Shown: positions 37,468 to 47,057, counted from the first letter of the stretch. The stretch: 64,000 bases of DNA from Novosphingobium sp. IK01 (GCF_033242265.1 NZ_BTFW01000001.1:1550001-1614000); one strand, 5' to 3'. Notes: generated from the letters alone by a model not told the origin. Numbers and translations are program-made.

Positions 37468-39779
37468 GGCCGTTTTTCCTCGGGCAGCGGGGGCGCCAGC
37501 CCCGGAGCCAACCCCGGCGCAAGGGGCACCGGAGAGGCCGCAGATGGCGGCGCGATCAGGACATCGCCGGGCGCGGGCGACCCGGCATGGGCCAGATCAG
37601 CATGGGCCGGCCCCAGATAGTCGGCCACGAGTTCGTCGATCGAGGGATCACGCCCCGGCGCAAAGCGCACCTGCGCCCCGCGCACCGAAGCCATGCGCCG
37701 CGCGGTCAGGGCCGCGCGGTCCAGCCCGCCGCGCAGGATCGTGGGGCGGATGAAGACCATCAGGTTGGTCTTCACATGGGTCTTGCTGCGCGAGCGGAAC
37801 AGTTCGCCCAGCACCGGCATGTCGCCCAGCACGGGGATCTTTTCGAGCGTGCGCCGCTCAGCGTCGTCGAGCAACCCGCCCAGGGCCACGATCTCGCCAT
37901 CGCCGACGGTGACGGTCGTGCGGATCTCGCGCTTGTTCACGACCAGTTCCCCGTTGGTCGAAGATACCGGCCCGGCCACAGAACTGACCTGCTGGCGCAA
38001 GTCGAGCCGCACCGCGCCCGCGTCGCCTTCGCCGCCATCGAACCCTGCGCTGCCGCCGTTGATCTGGGGCGTCACGTCCAGCTCGATCCCCACGTTCTGG
38101 CGCTGGATCGTGCGGAAGGCCCCGGCCAGCGAGCCGGACAGCGCCTCGCCCGTGGCGACAGGGATTTCCTTCCCGAACAGGATCGAGGCGGGCACGTTGT
38201 CGTTCGTCACGATGTGCGGGGTGGAAAGCACGTTGGAATTGCTGTCCGAATGGATCGCGTCGATCAGCGCGCCGAAAAAGCCGGTGCCGCCCAGCGCCGT
38301 CGCCCAGCCCGCGATGCCCCCGCGCGCGGCAAGCGCAGCCTGCGCGGCATTGCTGCGCAAGCTGTCGCCCAGCGTGGAGTTGGTGGAGGTCGTCACCGTC
38401 GATCCGTTGATCACCGTCGTCGTCTGGTCGAGCCGGTCGGCATAGAGCCCGCCCGCCAGATCGAGGATATTGGCCGCACCGTTGGAAAAGCTGGTGACCG
38501 CAAAGGGCTGGTTCTTGCCCCCGATCATCATCTGCACGCCCAGCCGCCGCGCCACGTCGTCCGACACCTCGACAACGATGGCCTCGACCAGGACCTGCCG
38601 CTGCGGCCTGTCGAGCGCGCGGACGAGATCGGCCAGCCGCCGCTGCTCGTCCGCCGGCCCCGCGATGATCACCGCATTGGCCCCCGGATAGCGGGTGATG
38701 GTCACGCTCCCGCGCCCGCCGTCGAGCCGGATCGGCCCGCTGCCCAGACTGCCGGTCGTTCCCCCCGAGGGATTACTGAGTGCAGGATTGCTGAGCGCAG
38801 GATTGCCAAATGGCCCGGCCCCCATCCCCGGCCCGGCCATGCCCCCCGTTCCGGCGCTGCCCACCATACTGGTGCCTGCCAATCCCCCCCCATTGACCCC
38901 ACCCAACGAAACCGGCGCCGCCGACCCCGCGCTGGCCTCGCCCCCGCTGCCCCCGGCCAGCCGTTCGAGCACCGGCACCAGCAGCGCGGCATCGGCATGC
39001 TCGAGCCAGAGCACGCGGATCGCGCCGCCCGCCCCCGTGCCGCCCGCCTGCGCATCGAGCCGCCGCGCGATCTGCGCCAGCCCGGCCAGCACGGTCGGCT
39101 CGCCGCGCAGCGCCACGGCATTGGCGCTTTCGACCGGGACAACCGTTGCCATGGCCCGCCCGCCCTCGCCGCTGGCGATCAACTGGCCCAGCGCCGTGGC
39201 CATCTCGCGCGCGCCCAGATGGGCAAGGTCGATGGTGAGGAAACTGGCGCGGTCCTGATCGAGCTGGCGCGCCAGCGCGCGCAGCCGCGCGACATTGTCG
39301 GCATAATCGACGACGACCAGCGAATTGCCGGTCCTGTTGGCGGTGAGCGCGCCATCCTTGCCCACCAGCGGGCGCAAGGCCTCCAGCGCCTGCGCCACGT
39401 CGATCACGCGCAGGCGGATCACCTCGGTCACCATCTGGTTACGCGCCGAGATTCCCCGAGCGGTCGGCTGAGTTGCCGCGCCTTCCATCGGCTGGATGCG
39501 AAACGCGCCATTGCCGGTGGGCACGGCGACCAGCCCGTTGGCGCGCAAGGTCGCCAGAAAGACCTCGAAATATTCCGAGGCGCTGAGCACCCGCTCGCTC
39601 GCCACGCTGACCTTGCCGGTCACCCGCGCATCGACGATGAACGTCCGCCCGGTCACTTCGGCCGCATCGGCGATGAAGGCCCGCACATCGGCCTCGCGCA
39701 CATTGAGCCGATATTGCGCAAAAGCCGGAGCGGGCAGCGCCAGTGCCACCAGCCCCACCCAGCTCCAGACCCAGCGCAT
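37464..39779 (-). CDS. gspD: Type II secretion secretin GspD
   Basis: A 771-aa outer-membrane channel. It has a signal peptide (VWSWVGLVALALPAPAFA), N0-N3 periplasmic domains, a Gly/Pro/Ser-rich insertion in N3 (about residues 290-340 with a repeated NPALS unit), then the secretin core with VEAIVVEVSDDVARRLGV, PHIVTNDNVPASILFGKEIP, VTVGDGEIVALGGLL and ELFRSRSKTHVKTNLMVFIRPTI split over the gate and lip. The S-domain binding pilotin is not evident. ATG 39779 is used; a TTG at 39800 overlapping the gspC stop is an alternative. Confidence 0.95.
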   Translation of the reverse strand: MRWVWSWVGLVALALPAPAFAQYRLNVREADVRAFIADAAEVTGRTFIVDARVTGKVSVASERVLSASEYFEVFLATLRANGLVAVPTGNGAFRIQPMEGAATQPTARGISARNQMVTEVIRLRVIDVAQALEALRPLVGKDGALTANRTGNSLVVVDYADNVARLRALARQLDQDRASFLTIDLAHLGAREMATALGQLIASGEGGRAMATVVPVESANAVALRGEPTVLAGLAQIARRLDAQAGGTGAGGAIRVLWLEHADAALLVPVLERLAGGSGGEASAGSAAPVSLGGVNGGGLAGTSMVGSAGTGGMAGPGMGAGPFGNPALSNPALSNPSGGTTGSLGSGPIRLDGGRGSVTITRYPGANAVIIAGPADEQRRLADLVRALDRPQRQVLVEAIVVEVSDDVARRLGVQMMIGGKNQPFAVTSFSNGAANILDLAGGLYADRLDQTTTVINGSTVTTSTNSTLGDSLRSNAAQAALAARGGIAGWATALGGTGFFGALIDAIHSDSNSNVLSTPHIVTNDNVPASILFGKEIPVATGEALSGSLAGAFRTIQRQNVGIELDVTPQINGGSAGFDGGEGDAGAVRLDLRQQVSSVAGPVSSTNGELVVNKREIRTTVTVGDGEIVALGGLLDDAERRTLEKIPVLGDMPVLGELFRSRSKTHVKTNLMVFIRPTILRGGLDRAALTARRMASVRGAQVRFAPGRDPSIDELVADYLGPAHADLAHAGSPAPGDVLIAPPSAASPVPLAPGLAPGLAPPLPEEKRP

Positions 39780-39796
39780 CGAGGCCAGAACCCCTG

Positions 39797-40708
39797 TCAA
39801 GGAACACCCCGCGCCAGTTCGGGCGGGCCAGCCCCCAGCGAAAGCGGCAGGTCGCGCCCCCCGCGCCGCACCGTCACCCCCAGCGCCCGCCCGGCCCGCA
39901 GCGCCTCGGCCAGCCGGATGCCGTCCTGCGCCCCGCTTACCGCGCGCCCCTCGATGGCAACAATCGTGTCTCCCGCGAGCAGGCCGAACGCAGCGCCCCC
40001 CCCTTGCTGCGCGAGGTGCGGCGCGAGGCCGACCACGCGCCCGCCCTGCCCGACAGCCTCGAAATGGAGCCCCGAAGATACGGGCGTGCCAATCGGTTGC
40101 GAGGGAGCCTTTTCCGATGGTGTCTTGTCCGATGGAGCTTTTGCTGATGGAGTCTGGTCCCCCGCATCCGCAGGGTCATTGTCGTTCGCGGCATCGCCCT
40201 CGGGCTCGTCCGCCTTCATCGCCAGCGTGACCCGTCCCCCGGCCCGCGAAAGGGTGATCGTGTCGAAATCGACCCGCACCAGCCGCAGGCCGGGCAAGGC
40301 TTCTTCCCCCTGCAAGACCACCTTCTGCACGCCATCGGGCCCGGCCACGATGGCGCTGCCACCTTCCCCGCCCGGCCCTGACCGCGTGCCGAGCAGAGTG
40401 AGCGGCAAGGGGCCTGCGCCGCCACCGCCATCGCGCGCAAATGGATCGAATTGCCCGAACAGCGCCGCCCGCGCCGGGGCATCGAGCACAAGAGGCCCGC
40501 TCTCCCCCGCGCCCCCCCCTGAGCCATTGCCGACAGGCGCCAGCAGAACCCAGCCCAGAATCCCCAGCAAGGCCCCGGCACAGCCGAGCAGCATCGTCTC
40601 GACCCAGCGCAGGTTCTGGCCGGCCAAAGCACCGGCCAGTTCACCGGCCAGCCCATCAGTCCGTCCCCCCTCGCGCCCTCCGGCCCATCTGGTGCCAAAT
40701 CCCGCCAT
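39797..40708 (-). CDS. gspC: Type II secretion protein GspC
   Basis: A 303-aa inner-membrane protein that contacts the secretin and recruits substrates. It has a cytoplasmic N-terminus, one transmembrane helix (ETMLLGCAGALLGILGWVLL, about 37-56), an HR domain (LLGTRSGPGGEGGSAIVAG ... GLRLVRVDFDTITLSRAGGR), a Thr/Ser/Lys/Pro linker, and a C-terminal PDZ domain (AAFGLLAGDTIVAIEGRAVS). It opens the operon gspC-D-E-F-G-L-M; the divergent Nudix gene starts 121 nt away, so the operon promoter should lie in that gap. Confidence 0.92.
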   Translation of the reverse strand: MAGFGTRWAGGREGGRTDGLAGELAGALAGQNLRWVETMLLGCAGALLGILGWVLLAPVGNGSGGGAGESGPLVLDAPARAALFGQFDPFARDGGGGAGPLPLTLLGTRSGPGGEGGSAIVAGPDGVQKVVLQGEEALPGLRLVRVDFDTITLSRAGGRVTLAMKADEPEGDAANDNDPADAGDQTPSAKAPSDKTPSEKAPSQPIGTPVSSGLHFEAVGQGGRVVGLAPHLAQQGGGAAFGLLAGDTIVAIEGRAVSGAQDGIRLAEALRAGRALGVTVRRGGRDLPLSLGAGPPELARGVP

Positions 40709-40829
40709 GATCGCCGCCCCCGCATCGTTCCCATTGCCCTTTGAAGCCTAGCGCCAAGGCCGTCGGGCGCCGCGCGGCGATGGCTCGATTTCGGTTCCTC
40801 TCCCCGCGCGCGCCGCCTAGCATGGGGTC

Positions 40830-41363
40830 ATGGCCCACCCCGTTTCTGCCCTGTTTCCTGCTGCCCTGCATCGCGGGGTTCTGCGCCTTGCCCACCGGGT
40901 GCGGCTGGCCTGGTGGCGGCGGACGGGGGCCGTGGTGCGCGGGTGTCAGGTTATCGCCGTGCAGCACGCGCCCGGCGACGCGGGGCTCCCATGCGTCCTG
41001 CTCGTCCGCCACAGCTATCATGCCAGCCACAAGTGGATGCTGCCGGGCGGCGGGCTGGCCTCGGGCGAAGATCCGGTGGCGGCCGCCGTGCGCGAACTGG
41101 CCGAGGAAACCGGGTGCCGCCTCGCCAATGCCGCCCATTTCGCGCAAGTCGACCTGCCGCGCGGGGGCTGGACCAACCGGATCGAACTCGTCTGGGGCAC
41201 CACCGCAGACAGCCCCCGCGCGGACGGGCGTGAAATCCTCGATGCGGCGTTCTTCCCGCTCGATGCCCTGCCCGAGGCGATCACCGACTGGAGCGCGGCC
41301 CACCTTGCGCGCTGGAAAAACGGGGAATGCTGGAAAAGCCAGCCCCCAAAATCAGAACGGTAA
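40830..41363 (+). CDS. Nudix hydrolase
   Basis: A 177-aa enzyme with an intact Nudix box GGGLASGEDPVAAAV followed by RELAEETG (about residues 73-95). The N-terminus RGVLRLAHRVRLAWWRR resembles RNA/NDP-linked Nudix proteins with an amphipathic lead helix. The substrate is not predictable. It overlaps the convergent dinB by 12 nt at the 3' ends. Confidence 0.9.
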   Translation: MAHPVSALFPAALHRGVLRLAHRVRLAWWRRTGAVVRGCQVIAVQHAPGDAGLPCVLLVRHSYHASHKWMLPGGGLASGEDPVAAAVRELAEETGCRLANAAHFAQVDLPRGGWTNRIELVWGTTADSPRADGREILDAAFFPLDALPEAITDWSAAHLARWKNGECWKSQPPKSER

Positions 41364-42494
41364 TTGGCCCTGCCCCTCGGGCGCGGCGGTTTCGGGGGCG
41401 CCCGGTTCATCGAGCGCGGACAGGATCAGCCCCATCAGCCGGATCGGCTGGGGCAGTGGCAGCAGGCCATCGAGCAATTCGCGCGCAAGGGCGGCGAAGG
41501 TCGCGCGGTCGGCAATCGGGGCGGGGCTGGAGCGCGCGCGGCTCATCGCCTGAAAATCGCTGAGCCGCAGCTTGAGCGTGACCGTGCGCCCGCGCACATC
41601 GGCGCGCGCGATGCGCTCCCAGGCCAGGTCGATGATCGTTTCGAGGGTCTCGCGCAGGACCGGCCCGGTCGACAGGTCGCGCTCGAACGTGCGTTCGGCC
41701 CCGACCGACTTGCGCGGACGGTCCGCCCGCACCGCGCGCAAGTCGATCCCGCGCGCCGCGCGATAGAGATAGTCGGCCTGCGCCCCGAAATGCGCGCGCA
41801 AGGTCGCCAGATCGAGCCGCCGCAGATCGGCGCCCGTCACGATGCCCAGCGCCTTCATCCGCTCCGCCCCGCGCGGGCCGACCCCGTGAAACCGCGCGAC
41901 CGGCAGGCGCGCGACAAAGGCCGCGCCCTCGCCCGGACGGATCACGCACAGGCCATCGGGCTTGTTCTGGTCGCTCGCCAGCTTGGCCAGGAACTTGTTG
42001 TAGGAAACCCCCGCGCTCGCCGTCAGCCCTGTATCGTGCCGGATGCGCTGGCGGATCAGTTCGGCAATCCGCGTGGCTGAGCCGATCCCGCGCAAGTCGC
42101 GCGTGACATCGAGATAGGCCTCGTCGAGCGAGAGCGGCTCCACATCGGGCGTATAGTCGAGGAAGATCGCGCGGATCTGTTGCGAAACGGCGCGATAGAC
42201 CTCGAAACGCGGCGGACGGAACACGAGATCGGGACATAGCGCGCGCGCCCTGCCCCCCGGCATGGCCGAACGCACCCCAAACACCCGCGCCTCGTAGCTG
42301 GCGGCGGCCACCACCCCGCGCCCGGCTGCCCCGCCCACGGCCACCGGCAGCCCCTTGAGCGAGGGATCATCGCGCTGTTCGACGCTGGCATAGAAGGCAT
42401 CCATGTCGACATGGATGACCTTGCGCAGGCCCTGCGCGTCGTCAAACGCGCCATGATCGGCCTCCGGGCCGGCGGGACGAGGCAGGACAGTCAC
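41352..42494 (-). CDS. dinB: DNA polymerase IV DinB
   Basis: A 380-aa Y-family translesion polymerase. Catalytic carboxylates are in HVDMDAFYASVEQ and PLSLDEAYLDVT. The palm/thumb HhH region is FHGVGPRGAERMKALGI, and the little-finger domain follows. The C-terminus ends GQGQLPF, a beta-clamp binding motif (Q-x-x-L-P-F). The GTG at 42494 has AAGG upstream with a 7-nt spacer and is preferred. An MFS gene diverges 40 nt away. No LexA box was identified with confidence in the short divergent region. Confidence 0.95.
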   Translation of the reverse strand: MTVLPRPAGPEADHGAFDDAQGLRKVIHVDMDAFYASVEQRDDPSLKGLPVAVGGAAGRGVVAAASYEARVFGVRSAMPGGRARALCPDLVFRPPRFEVYRAVSQQIRAIFLDYTPDVEPLSLDEAYLDVTRDLRGIGSATRIAELIRQRIRHDTGLTASAGVSYNKFLAKLASDQNKPDGLCVIRPGEGAAFVARLPVARFHGVGPRGAERMKALGIVTGADLRRLDLATLRAHFGAQADYLYRAARGIDLRAVRADRPRKSVGAERTFERDLSTGPVLRETLETIIDLAWERIARADVRGRTVTLKLRLSDFQAMSRARSSPAPIADRATFAALARELLDGLLPLPQPIRLMGLILSALDEPGAPETAAPEGQGQLPF

Positions 42495-42533
42495 AACAAA
42501 ACCTTGGAACGGGGCCGGGCACCTGCCTATAGA

Positions 42534-43841
42534 ATGGGCATGCAATCCCACAATTCAACCGATACGGCTCCGGTCTCTGCTTTGCCCCATCAGACCGGTC
42601 GGCATCGCCCGCCGCTGGGCAGCCGCGAATTCATCGCCATGATGGCCATGCTCATGGCGCTTCAGGCCCTGGCCATCGACGCCATGCTGCCCGGCCTGGG
42701 GCAGATCGCCCGCGATCTGGGCGTGGCCGATCCCAATCGCCGCCAGCTGGTCGTCGGCGTGTTCCTTGTCGCAGCCGGGCTGGGCGCGCTGGTGCCGGGC
42801 GCGCTGGCCGACCGCCATGGCCGCCGCCCCGTGCTGCTGGTCACGCTCGGGTTCTATGTCGCGCTGGCCATCGGCTGTGCGCTGGCGCCCGATTTCGACA
42901 GCCTGCTGGCCCTGCGCGCGCTCCATGCGGTGACCAGTGCGGGGGTGGCGGTGCTGCCCGCGGCCATCGTGCGCGACCGCTTTGCCGGGGATCGCATGGC
43001 GCGCACGCTCTCGACGGTGTCGACGGTGTTCATGGTCGTGCCGATGCTGGCGCCCAGCGTGGGCCAGTTCGTGCTGCTGTTTGCCGGGTGGCGCTGGATC
43101 TTCGGCGTGCTGGCGACGATGGGCGCGGTCATGGGCTTGTGGATCTTCCTGCGCCTGCCCGAGACGCTCGATCCGGCCAATCGCCAGCCGATCCTGCCGA
43201 TGACCATCGCACGCAACATGATCAGGGCCGGGCTCGAACGCTCGGCCAGCGGCTACATGCTGGGCTCGGCGCTCGTGTTCGGGGCGATGATCGGCTATGT
43301 GAACTGCTCGCAGCAACTGGTGGCCGAGCATTTCGGCGCGGGCCGTGCATTTCCGCTGATCTTCGGGGGCACGGCGCTTTCGCTCTCGCTATCCAACTTC
43401 TTCAACGCGCGCATCGTCGAGCGGTTCGGCGCGCGGCGCGTGTCGCAGAGCGCGCTGCTGGTCTGGATCACGCTGAGCCTGGTGCAAATCTATTTCGCGT
43501 TCAGCCCCCACCAGACCCTGTTGCGGTTCATGCCGGTCCTGGCTGCCAATATCTGCGCCATGGGCTTCATCGGTGCCAATTTCAGCGCCATCGCGCTGCA
43601 ACCGTTTGCACGGATCGCCGGTGCCGCCAGTTCGATGCAGATGTTCGTGCGCACGCTGGTGGGTTCGCTGATCGGGATCGTGATCGGGCAAGCCTATGAC
43701 GGTTCGGCCCGCCCGCTGGCCATGGCCTTCCTGACATGCGGCGTCTTCTCGATGCTGCTGGTGCTCTACAGCGAACGGGGCAGGCTGTTCCGCCGCCTGA
43801 TCCCGCCGGGCAGCCCGCGCATCGCCCCGGACCTGCACTGA
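42534..43841 (+). CDS. MFS transporter, Bcr/CflA drug-efflux type
   Basis: A 435-aa major facilitator with 12 hydrophobic segments. Motif A is GALADRHGRRPVLL between TM2 and TM3, motif D1/TM1 region is ALAIDAMLPGLGQIARDLGV (the D and P typical of Bcr/CflA), and TM4 contains RALHAVTSAGVAVLPAAIVRD. These suggest a proton-driven exporter of small toxic molecules. The start is ATG 42534 or 42540. Substrate is not inferable. Confidence 0.9.
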   Translation: MGMQSHNSTDTAPVSALPHQTGRHRPPLGSREFIAMMAMLMALQALAIDAMLPGLGQIARDLGVADPNRRQLVVGVFLVAAGLGALVPGALADRHGRRPVLLVTLGFYVALAIGCALAPDFDSLLALRALHAVTSAGVAVLPAAIVRDRFAGDRMARTLSTVSTVFMVVPMLAPSVGQFVLLFAGWRWIFGVLATMGAVMGLWIFLRLPETLDPANRQPILPMTIARNMIRAGLERSASGYMLGSALVFGAMIGYVNCSQQLVAEHFGAGRAFPLIFGGTALSLSLSNFFNARIVERFGARRVSQSALLVWITLSLVQIYFAFSPHQTLLRFMPVLAANICAMGFIGANFSAIALQPFARIAGAASSMQMFVRTLVGSLIGIVIGQAYDGSARPLAMAFLTCGVFSMLLVLYSERGRLFRRLIPPGSPRIAPDLH

Positions 43842-43902
43842 ACCGCCGGGCCCTGAACCGGCTGCCCTGAACGGATACCCTTAACCGGCGGGCCCGCGTT
43901 TA

Positions 43903-46077
43903 TCAGGCCACAGCCCGTCCGCCGGGCCCGAGAATGTCCTGCACCCGCTGTGGCCGTCCGAAGTGATAGCCCTGCATCATCTTGATCCCCAGCGCGCGGG
44001 CCGTCTCGACCTGGGCTTCGTCCTCGACCCCGGCGATCATGCACTCGATGCCCAGTTGCCAGGCGAGCGCGACGATCGCCCCGACGATGGCCCGTGCGCC
44101 CGGATCGCTGGTGATCGCCCGCGACAGCTCGCGATCGATCTTGACCACGTCGAGCGGCAGGTCGCGCAGTTGCGCAAGGCTGGTCCACCCCGCGCCGAAA
44201 TCGTCGAGCGCCAGACGGAACCCCGCCTCGCGGAAGGCTTCGAGCTGGATGCGCGTGCGGCGCGGATCGGTGAGCAGGGCCCGCTCGCTGAATTCGAGGA
44301 TGAAGCGCGAAGGCTCGCCCCCGGCGGCACGGACCTGCCGGGCGAGCGTCTCGACCATGCCCTCGCGGGCAAGGTCGCGCGGGGTCAGGTTGATTGCCAG
44401 CGAGAGCGGCTCCCCCGCCGATACGCCATCCGGCCCTGCCCCGCGCAGGGCCTCGCATTCATCCAGAACCCGTCCCATGACCGCGCGGGTCAGTTCATCG
44501 GTCCGCCCCGTGGCCAGCGCCAGATCCATGAACCCATCGGGCGCGAGCCAGATGTCTCCATCGGGCGACCAGCGGGAAAAAGCCTCGAACCCGACCACCT
44601 TGCGCGCATCGATATCGTAGAACGGCTGGTAGAGGACACGCAGACGCGTATCGAGCGGGCAGTCGTTGAACAGGCGGGTGAGCGCCGTGCGCTGCTGCAA
44701 TTCCACCTCGTCGACAGCGCCAAAGAGCATGGTCGCGCCATCCCCGCGCTTCTTGGCCTTGTAGAGCGCGGCATCGGCGCGTTCGAGGTTGCCACTCACG
44801 GTCCGGCAATTCAACCGGTGCAGGCCGATCGAGGCATGGAGGCGCAAGGTCACCCCGTTGTATCGGATCGGCTCGCGGATCGCCTGGGAAATGCCCTGCG
44901 CCGCAGCCATGACCGCGTCATTGCCGAATGCGCCGTCGAGCAGGATCGCGAATTCGTCGCCGCCCAGCCGCCCGTGGGCCAGCACGCCGTCATGTTCGCC
45001 GATCCGCTGCGAGACCGCGCGCAGCACATCGTCGCCCGCGCCATGGCCATATGTGTCGTTGATGTGCTTGAAGCCGTCGAGATCGGCCAGCGCCAGCCAG
45101 GGCAGTTTTTCCTTGCCGGGCCTGTGACGCGCCAGTTCGTGGGTCACCCGCGCAAGGATCGCGCGGCGGTTGAGCCCCCCGGTCAGGGCATCGCGCGAGG
45201 CCTGCTCGAAATTGGCTGCGGCCAGCCGCGCGGCCATGCGCTCGCGCCGCACGAGTTGCTGGCGCGAGAGTTCGAACGCCACGAAATCGGCATGATAGCC
45301 CAGCGCGATCACCAGCATGGTCCCGCTCACGATCAGCAGCATCACCACGACCGGCAAGGCCGCCACGCCATCGACGGCCAGATAGACGAGACAGGCCGGC
45401 ACCGTGGCGACCAGCGCCACGCGCAACGCCGCCGTGGGCGCATGGGCCAGCCCCAGCATGCCCCCGACCGTCAGGATCGCCAGTTGCATCTGCACCAGCG
45501 CGCGCTGCGCGGGCGTTCCCACCACATAGAGAAAGAGGCTCCAGATCACCACGCTCAGCAGCGTGAGCCCCACCTTTCTGCCCAGCCTGACCAGATCGCG
45601 GCGGCGATGCGCCAGCGAGCGGCGCTCGACATTGGCGGGCAGCCAGTACCATCCGCGCAGGGCGACAAAGCCCGCCAGCCCCAGCCCGACCAGCAGCACC
45701 GGCCAGGATTCGACGGCCAGCGACCAGGCCGCTTCCACCCCGATCCCCAGCGCCAGCACCAGCAGCAGCAGCGGCAGGCGGCGCGATAGCGAATGGGTAT
45801 AGGCGGCCACCATCATGTCGCCACGATGGCCGCGCCAGAACGATCCCCCCAATGCTGCTGCAACACGGACCACGCCGCGCGACACCGTGCGCGGCAGCAG
45901 GCTCCACCACCGCCCGGACGAAGCGGAGGCCGGGCCCCGCGCGCGCGCTGCGCCCAACTCACTCCCGAACGGCTCATCCCCGAACGGCCCACAGTCGCTC
46001 TTCCCGTCGGTCGAGGCCGGGGCACCAGCCTCGATTTCTACGTCATCGACCTGAGGGATATTCCTGATGAGCTTCAT
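43903..46077 (-). CDS. Membrane GGDEF/EAL protein with degenerate EAL domain
   Basis: A 724-aa c-di-GMP signalling protein. An N-terminal membrane part (about residues 80-230, several hydrophobic helices, with no recognised sensor) is followed by GGDEF (GRLGGDEFAILLDG, about residue 371, active-site motif intact; no I-site RxxD at the usual spacing) and EAL. The EAL motif reads EAF in VVGFEAFSRW. The DDFGAGWTSL, VVKID and QGYHFGRP motifs are present, but the conserved A-E-G-V-E loop reads I-A-G-V-E, so the first catalytic Glu is Ala (codon 44032-44034). Cyclase activity is plausible, phosphodiesterase activity unlikely. Confidence 0.92.
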   Translation of the reverse strand: MKLIRNIPQVDDVEIEAGAPASTDGKSDCGPFGDEPFGSELGAARARGPASASSGRWWSLLPRTVSRGVVRVAAALGGSFWRGHRGDMMVAAYTHSLSRRLPLLLLVLALGIGVEAAWSLAVESWPVLLVGLGLAGFVALRGWYWLPANVERRSLAHRRRDLVRLGRKVGLTLLSVVIWSLFLYVVGTPAQRALVQMQLAILTVGGMLGLAHAPTAALRVALVATVPACLVYLAVDGVAALPVVVMLLIVSGTMLVIALGYHADFVAFELSRQQLVRRERMAARLAAANFEQASRDALTGGLNRRAILARVTHELARHRPGKEKLPWLALADLDGFKHINDTYGHGAGDDVLRAVSQRIGEHDGVLAHGRLGGDEFAILLDGAFGNDAVMAAAQGISQAIREPIRYNGVTLRLHASIGLHRLNCRTVSGNLERADAALYKAKKRGDGATMLFGAVDEVELQQRTALTRLFNDCPLDTRLRVLYQPFYDIDARKVVGFEAFSRWSPDGDIWLAPDGFMDLALATGRTDELTRAVMGRVLDECEALRGAGPDGVSAGEPLSLAINLTPRDLAREGMVETLARQVRAAGGEPSRFILEFSERALLTDPRRTRIQLEAFREAGFRLALDDFGAGWTSLAQLRDLPLDVVKIDRELSRAITSDPGARAIVGAIVALAWQLGIECMIAGVEDEAQVETARALGIKMMQGYHFGRPQRVQDILGPGGRAVA

Positions 46078-46091
46078 CAGAAAGGCATAAG

Positions 46092-46131
46092 ACCGGCACG
46101 GTTAACAGCTCGTATTCGGGCCCGTGCCGGT
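46092..46131. repeat. 10-bp inverted repeat upstream of the GGDEF/EAL gene
   Basis: A perfect 10-bp inverted repeat (46092-46101 and 46122-46131) with a 20-nt spacer lies between the LysR-type gene end (46159) and the GGDEF/EAL start (46077). It can be a terminator of the former or an operator of the latter; no T-run supports the first. Confidence 0.5.
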
Positions 46132-46158
46132 TGTCGCATTTTACAATCTAAACGATTG

Positions 46159-47034
46159 TCAGACTTCGGAAAGCGCTGTCACAAGAGCTTTGACCTTCTT
46201 TTGCCGCCACTGGGGCAGCGGGGCCACCAGCCAATAGCCGCGACGGCTGCTCTCCACCGCGCCCAGCGCGACCACGCGGCCTGTCGAAAGCGCAAATTCA
46301 GCCAGTTGATAGGGCACCCGTGCCTTGCCCAGCCCGGCAGCGGCGGCGCTGATCGCGGTGCCCGCATCGCCCACCGAAAAGGCCACCTCGCGCCCCTCGC
46401 CCGCAGGCGCCGGGTCGCCCGGCCAGCCGATCCACGCGCCTTCGTCGGCGCTGTTGGAGCCCTCTTCCCCGCCAGCCTGCCCGCCAGCCTGTACCCCAGC
46501 CTGCAAGGGTGCCTCGACAAAACCGGGGGCTGCCACGGTCACCACTTGCGCAGCCCCGAGCGGAATGCCCTCCAGATCGCCCGGCCCCTCGGCCCAGCGC
46601 ACCGCGAGGTCGAGATTGGCCTCGGTGAAATCGATATCACCATCGCCCCCCACCAGCGAGAAGCGCAGCGCGGGGTTCTGGGCCCGGAAATCGGCGAGGC
46701 GCTGGCTGAACCAGGCGGCGAAGAAATCGCGCGGGCAGGCGATCGTGTAGACATGGCTCGATTGCCCGGCCTGCATGGCCTGCACGCCTTCTTCAAAGCG
46801 CAGGAAGCCCTCGCGGATGGCGTCGAGCCCGGCAGCAGCCTCGTCGGTCAGTTCGAGGCCCTTGGACGTGCGGCGGAACAGCACCACGCCCAGCAGGTCT
46901 TCGAGCGCGCGGATCTGCTGGCCCACGGCGGCGGGCGTCACCGCCAGTTCGTCGGCGGCGCGGGTAAACGAGAGGTGGCGGGCAGCGGCATCAAGCACAC
47001 GCAACCCGTTGAGCGGGAGATGGGTCCGCTTCAT
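46159..47034 (-). CDS. LysR-family transcriptional regulator (GcvA-like)
   Basis: A 291-aa regulator. The N-terminal winged HTH (LNGLRVLDAAARHLSFTRAA then VTPAAVGQQIRALEDLLG) matches the GcvA/AmpR subgroup. A LysR-type effector domain covers the rest. A low-complexity Gln/Gly/Ala insertion (VQAGGQAGGEEGS, about 190-205) interrupts the effector domain. No divergent partner: the next upstream gene, apaG, is on the same strand, with 23 nt between them. Confidence 0.9.
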   Translation of the reverse strand: MKRTHLPLNGLRVLDAAARHLSFTRAADELAVTPAAVGQQIRALEDLLGVVLFRRTSKGLELTDEAAAGLDAIREGFLRFEEGVQAMQAGQSSHVYTIACPRDFFAAWFSQRLADFRAQNPALRFSLVGGDGDIDFTEANLDLAVRWAEGPGDLEGIPLGAAQVVTVAAPGFVEAPLQAGVQAGGQAGGEEGSNSADEGAWIGWPGDPAPAGEGREVAFSVGDAGTAISAAAAGLGKARVPYQLAEFALSTGRVVALGAVESSRRGYWLVAPLPQWRQKKVKALVTALSEV

Positions 47035-47057
47035 CGATCAGGCCTTTCGCGGAAAAA

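Noticed and set aside
37587..40751. 1054-codon plus-strand open frame opposite gspD/gspC
   Set aside because: Shadow of the gsp operon; no motif.
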